From Pelomonas candidula (GTDB taxonomy: Bacteria > Pseudomonadota > Gammaproteobacteria > Burkholderiales > Burkholderiaceae_C): 64,000 nt of DNA. Made by a program: the position numbers and the translations under genes. Location: the NCBI RefSeq assembly GCF_043555985.1, contig NZ_JBIGIC010000003.1, positions 501,513 to 565,512 on the forward strand. Reading direction: 5' to 3'. Positions 55,650-64,000 of this stretch are shown in pieces. Below the pieces are notes generated by a model. The model was not told where the DNA came from. It was given only the letters and a program-made list of their open reading frames with translations, and searched no databases. Every line of letters begins with the position of its first letter. The first letter of the stretch is position 1.

Positions 55650-57012
55650 GCTGTCTCGCCATGCCGACCCCATCGCCGCCATCGCCACCGCTCCCGGCCG
55701 GGGCGCGGTGGGCATCGTGAGGGTGTCTTCACCGCAAGACCTGTCACCGTTGATCTTAGCCGTCTGCGGCAAGCCGCTGCGCCCGCGCGAGGCGACCTAC
55801 CTGCCGTTCCGCGACGCGGCCGGCGTCGCCATCGACCAGGGCCTGGCGCTGCACTTCCCCGCACCGCATTCCTACACCGGCGAGCATGTGCTGGAGCTGC
55901 AGGCCCACGGTGGCGCCGTCGTCATGCAGCTGCTGCTGGCGCGGGTCATCGAGGCCGGCGCCGGCGTGCGGCTGGCGGAGCCTGGCGAGTTCACGCAGCG
56001 CGCGTTCCTGAACGGCAAGCTGGACCTGGCGCAGGCCGAGGCCGTGGCCGACCTGATCGACGCCAGCACCGAGGCCGCCGCGCGCAGCGCGAGCCGGGCG
56101 CTGGGCGGCGCACTCAGCCACGAGGTCGGCGCGCTGCGCGATCAACTGATTCAGCTGCGCATGCTGGTCGAGGCGACGCTGGACTTCCCCGAGGAGGAGA
56201 TCGACTTCCTTGAGAAGGCGGATGCTTTTGGCCGCCTCGACCGGCTGACTGCGCAGCTGCAGGCCGTCCAGGCCCGCACGCGCCAGGGCGCGCTGCTGCG
56301 CGACGGGTTGAAGGTGGTGCTCGCAGGCCAACCCAACGTCGGCAAAAGCTCGCTGCTGAACGCGTTGGCCGGCGCCGAGCTCGCCATCGTCACGCCCATC
56401 CCCGGCACGACGCGCGACAAGGTCAGCCAGACCATCCAGATCGAAGGTGTGCCGCTGCACATCACCGACACCGCCGGCCTGCGTGACGAGACGGCCGACG
56501 AGGTCGAGCGCATCGGCGTGTCGCGCTCGTGGGACGCCATCGCGGACGCGGACGTGGTGCTGTTCCTGCACGACCTGGGCCGCGTGGGGCAGCCTGATTA
56601 CGAAGCCGAGGACGAGCGCATCCGCGCGCGGCTGGCCGGCGTGGACGCGAACCGCATCGTGCAGGTGTTCAACAAGACGGACCTGGGCGCCGCGCCGGCC
56701 GGCGAGATCGCGCTGAGCCTGAAGACCGGCAACGGCCTGGAGGCCTTGCGCCGGCGGCTGCTGCAGACGGCCGGCTGGCAGGCCGTGCCCGAGGGCCTGT
56801 TCATCGCCCGCGAGCGCCACGTGCAGGCGCTGGCCCGCACGGCCGAACACCTGGCGCTGGCCCGCGCCATCGCCGAACAGCGCGACGCGGCGCTGGACCT
56901 GCTGGCCGAGGAGCTGCGCCTGGCGCACGACGCGCTGGGCGAGATCACCGGCGCGTTCTCGGCCGACGAGCTGCTGGGCGTGATCTTCAGCAGCTTCTGC
57001 ATCGGAAAGTAA
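55648..57012 (+). CDS. mnmE: tRNA uridine-5-carboxymethylaminomethyl GTPase
   Basis: A 454-residue MnmE that, with MnmG, modifies the tRNA wobble uridine. It has the N-terminal folate-binding domain (IAAIATAPGRGAVGIVRVSS, HSYTGEHVLELQAHGG), a helical domain and an inserted G domain: G1 GQPNVGKSS (about 227), G3 DTAGLRD and G4 NKTDL. It ends in the catalytic CIGK. All motifs are intact. Divergent from the ECF gene. Confidence 0.98.
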   Translation: MLSRHADPIAAIATAPGRGAVGIVRVSSPQDLSPLILAVCGKPLRPREATYLPFRDAAGVAIDQGLALHFPAPHSYTGEHVLELQAHGGAVVMQLLLARVIEAGAGVRLAEPGEFTQRAFLNGKLDLAQAEAVADLIDASTEAAARSASRALGGALSHEVGALRDQLIQLRMLVEATLDFPEEEIDFLEKADAFGRLDRLTAQLQAVQARTRQGALLRDGLKVVLAGQPNVGKSSLLNALAGAELAIVTPIPGTTRDKVSQTIQIEGVPLHITDTAGLRDETADEVERIGVSRSWDAIADADVVLFLHDLGRVGQPDYEAEDERIRARLAGVDANRIVQVFNKTDLGAAPAGEIALSLKTGNGLEALRRRLLQTAGWQAVPEGLFIARERHVQALARTAEHLALARAIAEQRDAALDLLAEELRLAHDALGEITGAFSADELLGVIFSSFCIGK

Positions 57013-57097
57013 CACCGGTCCGCAGTTGCGCGTCCTTATGCGTTGCTGATGCACGGCGTCCGAAGCTCGGATCGCCATGTCGGCAGGAGGAGGACGT

Positions 57098-57277
57098 ATG
57101 CGACGCGTTCAACACATCAGCTACACGACGGTGGACACCACGCCGCGCGTGCCTGCGCAACCGGTCCGCCCGACCACCGCGGCGGCGCAGCCGCAGGACG
57201 ACATGTGGCGCTCGCGCCGCGTGCTGTCGGGGTCGAACTGGATGGATGCCTGGGTCCGCAAGCCCGGGCAGCGCTAG
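57098..57277 (+). CDS. small basic hypothetical protein
   Basis: A 59-residue frame, MRRVQHISYTTVDTTPRV to WVRKPGQR, preceded by a strong GGAGGAGGA five bases before the ATG. Composition is not arginine noise and the ribosome-binding site is better than for most genes here. No family is recognised. It could be expressed after mnmE. Confidence 0.5.
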   Translation: MRRVQHISYTTVDTTPRVPAQPVRPTTAAAQPQDDMWRSRRVLSGSNWMDAWVRKPGQR

Positions 57278-57286
57278 GCGCCGCGC

Positions 57287-58435
57287 CTATTTGCCGGCGC
57301 TGGTGTAGGTCATCGTGCCCTTGCCGCCGCCGCTGACCCGCGTGGTCGCCGCCAGCATGGCGCGCGCCTCGGCGCTGCCGCGCAGGAAGGCATCGAAGAA
57401 GGTCAGCTCCCAGGCGTAGGCCTCGCGTTCCGCGGCGGCGCTGAGGATGTGCTCCTCGCCGGCCAGCTCCACGGCCCAGGCGGGGCCGCCGAGGCGGCGC
57501 ACGCCGGCGCGGATGCTGTCGGGGGAGACGTTGCGGTCCTTCTCGGCGTAAACGGCGAAGAAAGGTACCTTCACGGCGGCCAGCCCCTCGAACTCGCGAC
57601 CAAGGTGCCAGGCCTTGGTCTGGAAGGGCCAGATGCCGAAGCTGGCGCCCATGAAGGGCACGACGCCGAAGCCGGCCTTGATGCGCGGGTCGCGCGGGTT
57701 GTGGGCCGGGTACTTCGGGTCCATGCCGCCCAGCATCGCAAGCACCGTCAGGCCGCCCGCGCTGGCGCCCGAGGCGCCGATGCGGTCGCGGTCGATGGCG
57801 GGGCCGAAGACCGGGTCGCGCAGCACGTAGTCCAGCGCGGCGCGCACGCCGACCTCGCGCATCGCCACCGACTCGAAGTAGCCCGGCGCGCGGCTGTCGC
57901 CATGGAAGAGGTTGACGACGATGTAGCCATGCGAGGCCAGCGTCTTGAGGTGGCCCAGGTGCCACAGCCCGTGGGTGTTGTAGCCGCCGGAGTAGACGAT
58001 GAGCGGGTACTTCGCCGCGGAGTCGGCCAGCAGCGGCTTGTCGGCCGGGCCCTGCATGTGCGGCACGACGGCGTCGCCGGTGTCCTTGTACGGGAAGGCG
58101 TAGTCGGGCCGCGGGTTGTCGGCGCGCGTGGGGTAGAGGATGTGCAGCACCAGCGGCAGCGGCTTGCCGGCGACCGCGCCGGCACCGGGCTCGCTGGCGG
58201 GCACGGTGAGCTGCAACTGCGGCACGGCCTGCGGAGCCGCCAGGATGGCCGCCAGGTAGGCGCCGTCCTTGCTGCCGTTGAGGTAGTCGATCAGCGGCCG
58301 GCCCGCAGGCGGCGTGACCTGAAGGTTGGTCGAACCGACGGCGAAAGGGCCGGGCGCGAAAGCGACGATCTCGGCGGCCTGGGCACCCGTGGCGATGACG
58401 AGGCAAAGGCCAAGAAGCAGAGAGAGGAGACGCAT
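57287..58435 (-). CDS. secreted alpha/beta hydrolase (PAF-acetylhydrolase-like)
   Basis: A 382-residue enzyme with a signal peptide ending ATGAQA|AE. The nucleophile elbow is IGASGASAGGLTV (Ser about residue 228). The acid is in FAVYAEKDRNVSPDS and the His in AGEEHIL. The layout, with the DNPRPDYAFPYKDTGDA loop, resembles dienelactone or platelet-activating-factor-type hydrolases. The substrate is unknown. It stands alone. Confidence 0.8.
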   Translation of the reverse strand: MRLLSLLLGLCLVIATGAQAAEIVAFAPGPFAVGSTNLQVTPPAGRPLIDYLNGSKDGAYLAAILAAPQAVPQLQLTVPASEPGAGAVAGKPLPLVLHILYPTRADNPRPDYAFPYKDTGDAVVPHMQGPADKPLLADSAAKYPLIVYSGGYNTHGLWHLGHLKTLASHGYIVVNLFHGDSRAPGYFESVAMREVGVRAALDYVLRDPVFGPAIDRDRIGASGASAGGLTVLAMLGGMDPKYPAHNPRDPRIKAGFGVVPFMGASFGIWPFQTKAWHLGREFEGLAAVKVPFFAVYAEKDRNVSPDSIRAGVRRLGGPAWAVELAGEEHILSAAAEREAYAWELTFFDAFLRGSAEARAMLAATTRVSGGGKGTMTYTSAGK

Positions 58436-59077
58436 GGCAGACCGGTCAGCAGGGGTGCGGCAATGTCGCCGAAACGCCTCGGGCTGACAACGGTGTCAAT
58501 TCCCATGCCGAGGGACGCCGTCGAAGCTATGGCGTACGTATGCCGGCATCGTTTGAGACTTCCGTCCAGCAGATCCTGCGCGGGTTCCGCCGAGCGCTGA
58601 CCTGCGACCGATGCAGCCGTGCCGCTACGAGCTTGGCCTGCAGTATCTGTATGACCGTGCTCTCAGCGGGTCGTCAACTAAAGGCTGATCTGAGACGCTC
58701 GCCGCCAGAGGCCTGAAAGGCGGCGACAACGGACACCAGTCGTCCAGCGTTGGCAGCCTCGTCCGACAGCTTCACTGCCGATTCCGGTCGCCTGATTAAG
58801 GCCGGCCGAGCAAGGCGGCGCGAAGGACCGCTTCTGCAGACTGTGGTTGGCTCGAAGCGACCCGTTGCAGCCGCGGGCCAAGGCGTCGCGTGCGTCCGCA
58901 ACGTGCCCAAAGCGGCCATTAACCTTAGCTCGATGTGAGGGCTTGGGCGAGGCATTGGCTCATGCGACTTTAACGACCGACTGTGCGACCTTTAGGGTTC
59001 GGATCAACTCACGCAGAACGCCCTTGGCTTTGAACAAAGCCAAGATGCGAACGGGAACATGATCACATGGGACCCGT
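58436..59077. other. gene-poor region with decayed DNA
   Basis: About 640 bases without a supported gene. Frames on both strands are short and noisy. A stretch at 58573-58659 resembles an IS30-type transposase; see that entry. The rest has no feature I can name. Confidence 0.5.
58573..58659 (+). pseudogene. possible IS30-family transposase remnant
   Basis: The translation gives LRGFRRALTCDR, then, with a shift of frame, RYELG or SLACSICMTVL. This fits the IS30 catalytic block of the form LTYDRG-E-RYELAxxTGMTV with several losses. No ends or terminal repeats are visible. The match is short and could be chance. Confidence 0.3.
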
Positions 59078-60385
59078 CTAGGGATTCGTGCCGTACTTGA
59101 GCCGCGCGATCATTCCCTTGACCACGTCCTCCTGCTCGGGGGACAGCGTCGTGGCGCGCAGCAACGTGTCCCGCTCCAACTCGCGCAGCCGCCAACCGAT
59201 CTCGCGCACGATATTGCCCAGGTCCTGGTAGATCCTCGCGTCGCCGATGGCGTTCAGACGGGCCACCAGGGCCAGCGGCTCCTCGCCCGCCAGCCCGGTG
59301 CTGGCCACCGAGCGCACGATGTGCTCCATGCGATGAAGGTTTGCGGCGATCACGGAAGACGCCGGCGTCCCGGCCTTGATTAGGCTCTCGATCCAGGGAC
59401 GGCAGTCGCGGTAGCGGTCCATGGTCTCGCTGACGCGCACCAGGCGCACGATCAAGTCGTCCGCGGCGTCAGGGGCGTCCTCGCGCGGTTGGGGCGACGC
59501 GGCCGCGATAGCGGGAGCGACCGCCTGCAGGATCGACTGCCGGAACCCACCCGGGATGAGCTTGGCGCCAGCGCCGGCACCCTTGAGCGTCCAATTGCTC
59601 GCGCGCATCATGCCGGCCAGCCACTCGGCTGCGGCGAGGATTTCGCCGCGCACCGGCAGCGCGTCACCCGCAAGGTGATTGGGGTAGCCAAAGCCGTCGC
59701 GCCGCTCGTGATGGTGAAGCACCGCTTCGGCAACCATGGGCCCGGCGCCAGCCATGTCCCTGAGAACTCGGTGCCCGATGACCGGGTGGACCACGATGTG
59801 CTTCCACTGCTCCGGCGCCAGATGTTCGGTCTGCTTGAGAACGCGGGGGTCGATGTAGAGCTCGCCCACGTCGTGGAACAAGCCCGCAGTTAGGAAAACG
59901 CGCTCGACGCCCGCGGCGTCGGCCAGGGTCTTTTGCGAAATGCCGTGGGCGATCAGCGCCACGGTGACGCTGTGCTCCAGCCGGTCGGAGGGCAGCTCGG
60001 CGTAAAGCGTGAGCAGCATGCGGAGTTGGGCCGGCAGTGGCAGCGAGCCCAGCGCCGCGAGCACCGGGTGGGGCTTGGCTCGGCCGCACAGCGCGCGCAG
60101 CAGAGGCTGCTCGTCGAGCAGTTTCTCGGACACCTGCTTGAGGAGCTCGCTGCCGATGGCGTCCTGCACCTCCAGGCATTGCTCCAGCGGCTTGGACAGC
60201 TTGTGCGCGAGCAGCCGCTCGCGCGTGCGCTCGTCGACCCGTGCACCCTTGGCCAGCAGCTTCATGCCGCTGTCGCTGACGATGTCCTCGCTGGCCTGCA
60301 CGCCATGGGTAGACGCCACCACGTGGCCAACGAAATATTCGTCACCCTGGGCTTCCGCTGCGGCTCTTGAGACTGGTGTTGTCAT
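59078..60385 (-). CDS. HD-GYP domain protein
   Basis: A 435-residue protein with an N-terminal region of about 140 residues and an HD-GYP domain: HDVGELYIDPRVL, HPVIGHRVL, HHHERRDGFGYPNHL. These are the metal and GYP motifs of cyclic-di-GMP phosphodiesterases. A helical C-terminal region follows. No receiver or membrane segment is seen. It lies near a diguanylate cyclase at 60796 on the same strand. The ATG at 60385 is preferred over 60412. Confidence 0.85.
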   Translation of the reverse strand: MTTPVSRAAAEAQGDEYFVGHVVASTHGVQASEDIVSDSGMKLLAKGARVDERTRERLLAHKLSKPLEQCLEVQDAIGSELLKQVSEKLLDEQPLLRALCGRAKPHPVLAALGSLPLPAQLRMLLTLYAELPSDRLEHSVTVALIAHGISQKTLADAAGVERVFLTAGLFHDVGELYIDPRVLKQTEHLAPEQWKHIVVHPVIGHRVLRDMAGAGPMVAEAVLHHHERRDGFGYPNHLAGDALPVRGEILAAAEWLAGMMRASNWTLKGAGAGAKLIPGGFRQSILQAVAPAIAAASPQPREDAPDAADDLIVRLVRVSETMDRYRDCRPWIESLIKAGTPASSVIAANLHRMEHIVRSVASTGLAGEEPLALVARLNAIGDARIYQDLGNIVREIGWRLRELERDTLLRATTLSPEQEDVVKGMIARLKYGTNP

Positions 60386-60795
60386 GCGGGTCGGATGTTG
60401 CAGCGCTAGCACCCTAATGTGGCTATTCTGTCAGCGGCCGGTGCCGGCGGCGAACCGCATCCGGCCCATTGCGCTCGGTCGGCAAAACTGGCTCTTCGCC
60501 GGCAGCCTGAGCGCGGGTAAGCGGGCCGCGGCAGTGGCGAGCCTGTTTCACTCGGCCAAGCCAAATGGGCTTGGTCCCTACGCCTATCGCTGAAAGCGCA
60601 CATCATGTCCATCAGTGTCTCGGAATGAACTAGACCGCCTCCAACCTTGATCGGCCCTCCTCTCATCAGCGGGCAGGTGCGCAGCGAGAACGGTCCATCA
60701 ACAAGGCATTTGCGAAGGACACCTCCGGGAACTGAGCAAGGCGCCGAACAGCCACTTCTTGGGCTTGGGGTAGGAACCGCGTCGTGCCGCCACCT
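60386..60795. other. gap between c-di-GMP genes holding an IS66 remnant
   Basis: 410 bases without an intact gene. The left half contains the tail of an IS66 transposase (60441-60593). The right half shows nothing I recognise. Confidence 0.6.
60441..60593 (+). pseudogene. IS66-family transposase, C-terminal remnant
   Basis: 51 codons to a TGA read PAANRIRPIALGRQNWLFAGS, then LSAGKRAAAVASLFHSAKPNGLGPYAY. This is the conserved IS66 TnpC tail (N-x-x-x-N-x-I/L-RPIALGRKNWLFAGS...AAA...SA..NG.DP..Y). The rest of the transposase is missing upstream, so it is a dead fragment. Confidence 0.85.
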
Positions 60796-62334
60796 TCATC
60801 GCCAATAGCAGACCTGGTTTCGTCCTGCCCGCTTGGCCGTGTACATCGCGCGGTCCGCATAGGACAGCAACTCGTCCGCGCCGCCGGGGACGTCGGGGTG
60901 AATTACCACGCCGATACTGGCCGTCACGGCCGTTGCAGGCCCATCGCCCAGGATGATGGGTTCGGCGATGGAGGCCAGCACGCGGTGCAGGATCTCTTCG
61001 CAGTCTTCCTGCCGGTCCACGGGTGACAGGAGCAGGACGAACTCATCGCCGCCGAGCCGCGCTGCGGTGTCGCTGGCACGGACGGAGGATTGGATTCGTC
61101 GCCCGATCTCGGTCAGCAGCCGGTCGCCGGCGTCGTGCCCACGGGCGTCGTTGACGGCCTTGAAGCCATCCAGGTCGAGGAAGCAGACGGCGCAGCGTGA
61201 CTTCAGCCGATCGCACAGGAGCAGAGTCTGCCCGATGCGATCGCTCAGCAGCACGCGGTTGGGCAGGCCCGTCAACGCGTCATGGAATGCGATCTGCTCC
61301 ACCCGTTGCTGGCGCAGCTTCTGTTCGGTGATGTCCTGCATCATCCACAGAGACTCACCGCTGTCGGAACCTAGCAGCACGCCGCTCAAGTCCACCCAGA
61401 TGGGGTCGCCATTCTTCCTGCGCATCTGCACCTGGGCACGATACGTCTGCCCCGACTGCAAGGCGGGGTAGGCATCCCGCCCCAGGGCTTCGTAGGCCTC
61501 CTGGTCCAGGTACAGCAGCCGGGAGGGTGCCCCCGCGAGCTCGCCGGGTTCATACCCGAACATGGCCTCCAGCGCCCGGTTTGTCCACAGGGAGCGCCGG
61601 TCACGCAGCCTGGTGATGCCGATCAGTTCGGTGTCGAGCATGGCCTGCTGCTCACGCGTCAGCTGTTGGAGCTGGCTGGACAGCATGGCCATGCTGCGCG
61701 TGGCGCGCTCCAGGTTGGCCAGGACGAACCCGATGCCTGCGCCCAGCGGGAACAGGTAGGACGCCAGGTAGGTGATCCCATTGCCAAGACTCACCTGAAA
61801 GAAGTCAACGTATTGCTCGGGGGACACGGTGGCGTGGACAGCGCGCACGACCAGAGCAACCATCGTCAGTGCCAAGGTGATGCCGACCGTGCGCAGGGAC
61901 GGCTCGGCGTGCCACCCTTTGCCCAGCGCGAGAATGACCATGGGCGCAATTTGCGCGGCAATCAACAGCGACACCACCGCCGTGCGAAGCGGCAAGGGTT
62001 GGCCGACGAACGACACGACGGTCACCGCGCCCAGCACGAACAGGCCCGATTGCAGCTTGGGCGTGGGGCGGTCCTGAATGAACCTGTGCAGCGCCTGGGC
62101 GTTGAACCACAGCCCCGCCATCACCAGCGCATTGCCGCCAATGATGGCCAACCACGCGGGGCCCACGGCCCGGGACACGATCAGGACGAACCCGGCAATC
62201 GTCAGCCACGTTCCGCGCGCCCAGATGCCCAGCGCCGGGCTTTCAGGCAGCGAGCGCCGCGCCACGGCGAGCGTCAGGCCGAACAGCGCAAAAGCGGCGA
62301 ACAGCGCGACAAAAAGCGTTGAGGTGCTCAGCAC
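60796..62334 (-). CDS. membrane diguanylate cyclase with PAS domain
   Basis: A 512-residue protein. Seven or so helices fill residues 1-215, a PAS domain lies at about 235-345, and a GGDEF domain at about 345-512 with the intact site RLGGDEF (about 427). The inhibitory I-site RASD sits five residues before GGDEF, so product inhibition is likely. It makes cyclic-di-GMP; the HD-GYP protein nearby could degrade it. Confidence 0.92.
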   Translation of the reverse strand: MLSTSTLFVALFAAFALFGLTLAVARRSLPESPALGIWARGTWLTIAGFVLIVSRAVGPAWLAIIGGNALVMAGLWFNAQALHRFIQDRPTPKLQSGLFVLGAVTVVSFVGQPLPLRTAVVSLLIAAQIAPMVILALGKGWHAEPSLRTVGITLALTMVALVVRAVHATVSPEQYVDFFQVSLGNGITYLASYLFPLGAGIGFVLANLERATRSMAMLSSQLQQLTREQQAMLDTELIGITRLRDRRSLWTNRALEAMFGYEPGELAGAPSRLLYLDQEAYEALGRDAYPALQSGQTYRAQVQMRRKNGDPIWVDLSGVLLGSDSGESLWMMQDITEQKLRQQRVEQIAFHDALTGLPNRVLLSDRIGQTLLLCDRLKSRCAVCFLDLDGFKAVNDARGHDAGDRLLTEIGRRIQSSVRASDTAARLGGDEFVLLLSPVDRQEDCEEILHRVLASIAEPIILGDGPATAVTASIGVVIHPDVPGGADELLSYADRAMYTAKRAGRNQVCYWR

Positions 62335-62510
62335 GGCACAGAATCGTCAGGTGGATTGGCGCGGCGATCCATCATCCGGCAGCGGTTGGACACGGTACGA
62401 TTCCAGATCATGACCGCCTTTTGGCCCATCCTGCACCGGCCCGCATGCGCAAGTGTTGGGCAGAAATCATTGACGACCTACCTGCGACTCGCTAGCCGCA
62501 CACTCGCCGC

Positions 62511-62960
62511 ATGGGCAGCCTGACCTTCAGCATCAACGTCACCTACGAAATGAGGGAGGGCTACTAGCCGTTGGTGGCCCGCGGAGACGTGCTGGCGCCG
62601 CCTGCCATGCGAGAGTGGGCGGCCAAGCCGCAGGCCAAGCCCAAGTACGTGGCGTGCACGATGCGCAAGGACTTCCCAGGAACGAACAGCCACATCCTCG
62701 CTAGTAACCGTCGCGCGGTTGTTCAGACGCTGAAGAACGCGACGCCGGTCGGTGTACTTCTGGGCAGCTGCAAGCTAGCGACCGAGTTGGACCGGCTGAT
62801 CCTGATCGACGAGTAAAAGCTCCTCCTCCACCCCAGGATCGCGGGCCACGGCCAGACGCTGTGCGAGTGCGGGCTGTCCGGCACGAGACGGCTGGAGTTG
62901 GTGTCGGCGAAACCGCTGCGCAACGGCGCGGTAGCCATGCAATGTCGAGGCAAGCGCGGC
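62511..62960 (+). pseudogene. dihydrofolate-reductase-family protein, broken
   Basis: One frame reads MGSLTFSINVTYEMREGY, stop TAG (62565-62567), then VARGDVLAPPAMREWAA, KPKYV, RKDFP, TNSH, TPVGVLLGSCKLATELDRL, LIDE, stop TAA (62814-62816), then HPRIAGHGQTL and RRLELVSAKPLRNGAVAM. This is the RibD-C/dihydrofolate-reductase-like family seen widely in soil bacteria. About 35 residues after SINVT are deleted, and Trp and Tyr codons have become stops. Confidence 0.85.
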
Positions 62961-63136
62961 CAAAAACCCGTCGCAGCGGACAGCGCCGATGGCTTGAATG
63001 GGCACAACGCTGCCATTCGTGGCGCTGCATCGAACCAGGGGAGCCGGCCGGGAGATTCGACCGGCCCTGGTACCCGGAAGCAGCCGTTGCGGGCGGCCGA
63101 CCTACCCTTGGCAAGAAGCGGCCGCCGCCTGGCTCC

Positions 63137-63760
63137 TCAGATTTCGGTCTGCTCAGAAATCTCGAGCGCGTCATCGACCTCGATGCCCAGGTACCGGACC
63201 GTCGACTCCAGCTTGGAGTGCCCGAGCAGCAGCTGTACGGCGCGCAGGTTCTTGGTCCGCCGATAGATTAGCGTCGCCTTCGTCCTTCGCATTGAGTGCG
63301 TCCCGTAGTCGGCAGGGTCAAGCCCGAGTTCCTCCACCCAGCCCTCCAGGATTCGGGCGTACTGGCGCGTTCCCAGATGCGGCGAGCCGTGCATGCGACT
63401 CGGGAACAGGAAGTCCTCGGATTTCAGCCCGGCTTGCTTGATCCAGCGCTGCACAGCGTCGCGGGTCACCGGTGTGATCTCGAACTGAACGGGGCGCTGC
63501 GTCTTATGCTGCATCACCACCGCCCGACTAGCGACGGCGTCACCGTGGCAGACGTCTCGTACCTTGAGCGCGACGAGGTCGCAGCCGCGAAGCTTGCTGT
63601 CGATGCCGAGGTTGAACAACGCGAGCTCGCGCACGCGGTTCTCCATCTGAAGCCGGACGCGAAGTGCCCAGATGTCTTTGACCTTAAAAGGTGCCTTCTG
63701 GCCGACGATCTTGCCTTTGTTCCAAGGCTCGCGCGAGAGCGTGTTGGCTGCTGATCCCAT
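63137..63760 (-). CDS. tyrosine recombinase (small integrase)
   Basis: A 207-residue recombinase consisting of the catalytic domain only. It has Arg58 in SKLRGCDL, Lys86 in MQHKTQRP, His155 and Arg158 in THSMRRTKATL, His181 in LLGHSKLES and the nucleophile Tyr190 in VRYLGIEV. All are present, so it may be active. It lacks the usual arm- and core-binding N-terminus; this short form occurs widely in proteobacteria. No attachment site or cargo is visible. The nearby broken genes suggest a site of gene turnover. Confidence 0.9.
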   Translation of the reverse strand: MGSAANTLSREPWNKGKIVGQKAPFKVKDIWALRVRLQMENRVRELALFNLGIDSKLRGCDLVALKVRDVCHGDAVASRAVVMQHKTQRPVQFEITPVTRDAVQRWIKQAGLKSEDFLFPSRMHGSPHLGTRQYARILEGWVEELGLDPADYGTHSMRRTKATLIYRRTKNLRAVQLLLGHSKLESTVRYLGIEVDDALEISEQTEI

Positions 63761-64000
63761 GATGGTCTCCCATCGAGTTGAGGGGCCATCAGCATGCGCC
63801 GCTGCGGCACTGACCGTGCAGGCTCCTCTCCATACGAGGGTCAGCTTTCCGGCGCCTTGATGGCCTCACGCTGTCGGCCAGGAGCAGAAGTTCGTGAACG
63901 ACAGCTTTCAAGTCGCACGTACAGTCGTGGACACTTTGAAGGTCGTTTGCGCCCATGACAAACTCACCAGAGCGATCGGAGATTTTTTCGGCTGTCTTGT

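Noticed and set aside
58674..58955. 93-codon minus-strand frame with protein-like ending
   Set aside because: No start signal and no recognised family; it overlaps other noisy frames. It may be a dispersed non-coding sequence, which I cannot test.

Overview
This window looks like chromosomal DNA of a high-GC betaproteobacterium of the order Burkholderiales. The Rubrivivax/Roseateles/Mitsuaria type (Sphaerotilaceae-like) is my best guess from protein style, and no 16S gene is present to test it. The replication-start neighbourhood is here: gyrB, dnaN and dnaA run leftward, and rpmH, rnpA, yidD, yidC run rightward, with mnmE further on. A probable oriC lies between dnaA and rpmH, at about 45.4-45.66 kb.

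Layout. 0-5 kb: a cupin protein, a CbrC-like protein, SlyX, an SGNH hydrolase, and a LytS/LytTR two-component pair translationally coupled to a DUF2807 protein. 5-9 kb: ssb, an NHL-repeat lipoprotein, a YcxB-like membrane protein and a PEP-CTERM protein. 9-16.5 kb: a probable trehalose locus made of a LacI regulator, a divergent TonB-dependent receptor, an MFS transporter, a GH37 trehalase and a SapC-family protein. Two operator-like palindromes lie between the regulator and the receptor. 16.5-21.4 kb: a degenerate receiver protein, then a coupled chemoreceptor, histidine kinase and NarL-type regulator. 21.4-27 kb: small and hypothetical proteins, a SDR-like protein divergent from an AraC regulator, and a PBP5-type carboxypeptidase. 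27-29.3 kb: eutBC. 29.4-37.6 kb: secreted unknowns, LysR divergent from an EamA exporter, and a hydrolase, ThuA, esterase and GH43 run.

37.6-39.8 kb is an islet of clearly lower GC. It carries an AAA ATPase coupled to a TOPRIM-like DUF4276 protein, which resembles a two-gene defence module, and it is flanked by a decayed copy of the nearby thuA gene. 39.9-48.5 kb holds the replication, ribosome and membrane-insertion core genes. 48.5-55.65 kb is a leftward run of an ECF sigma factor, a transmembrane Ser/Thr kinase and three secreted or lipoprotein genes, suggesting a kinase-controlled envelope regulon.

55.6-64 kb starts with mnmE and becomes accessory toward the right edge. It contains an alpha/beta hydrolase, an HD-GYP protein and a diguanylate cyclase, an IS66 transposase tail, a possible IS30 remnant, a dihydrofolate-reductase-family pseudogene and a tyrosine recombinase.

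All family calls are made by eye from translated sequence. No database search was run.
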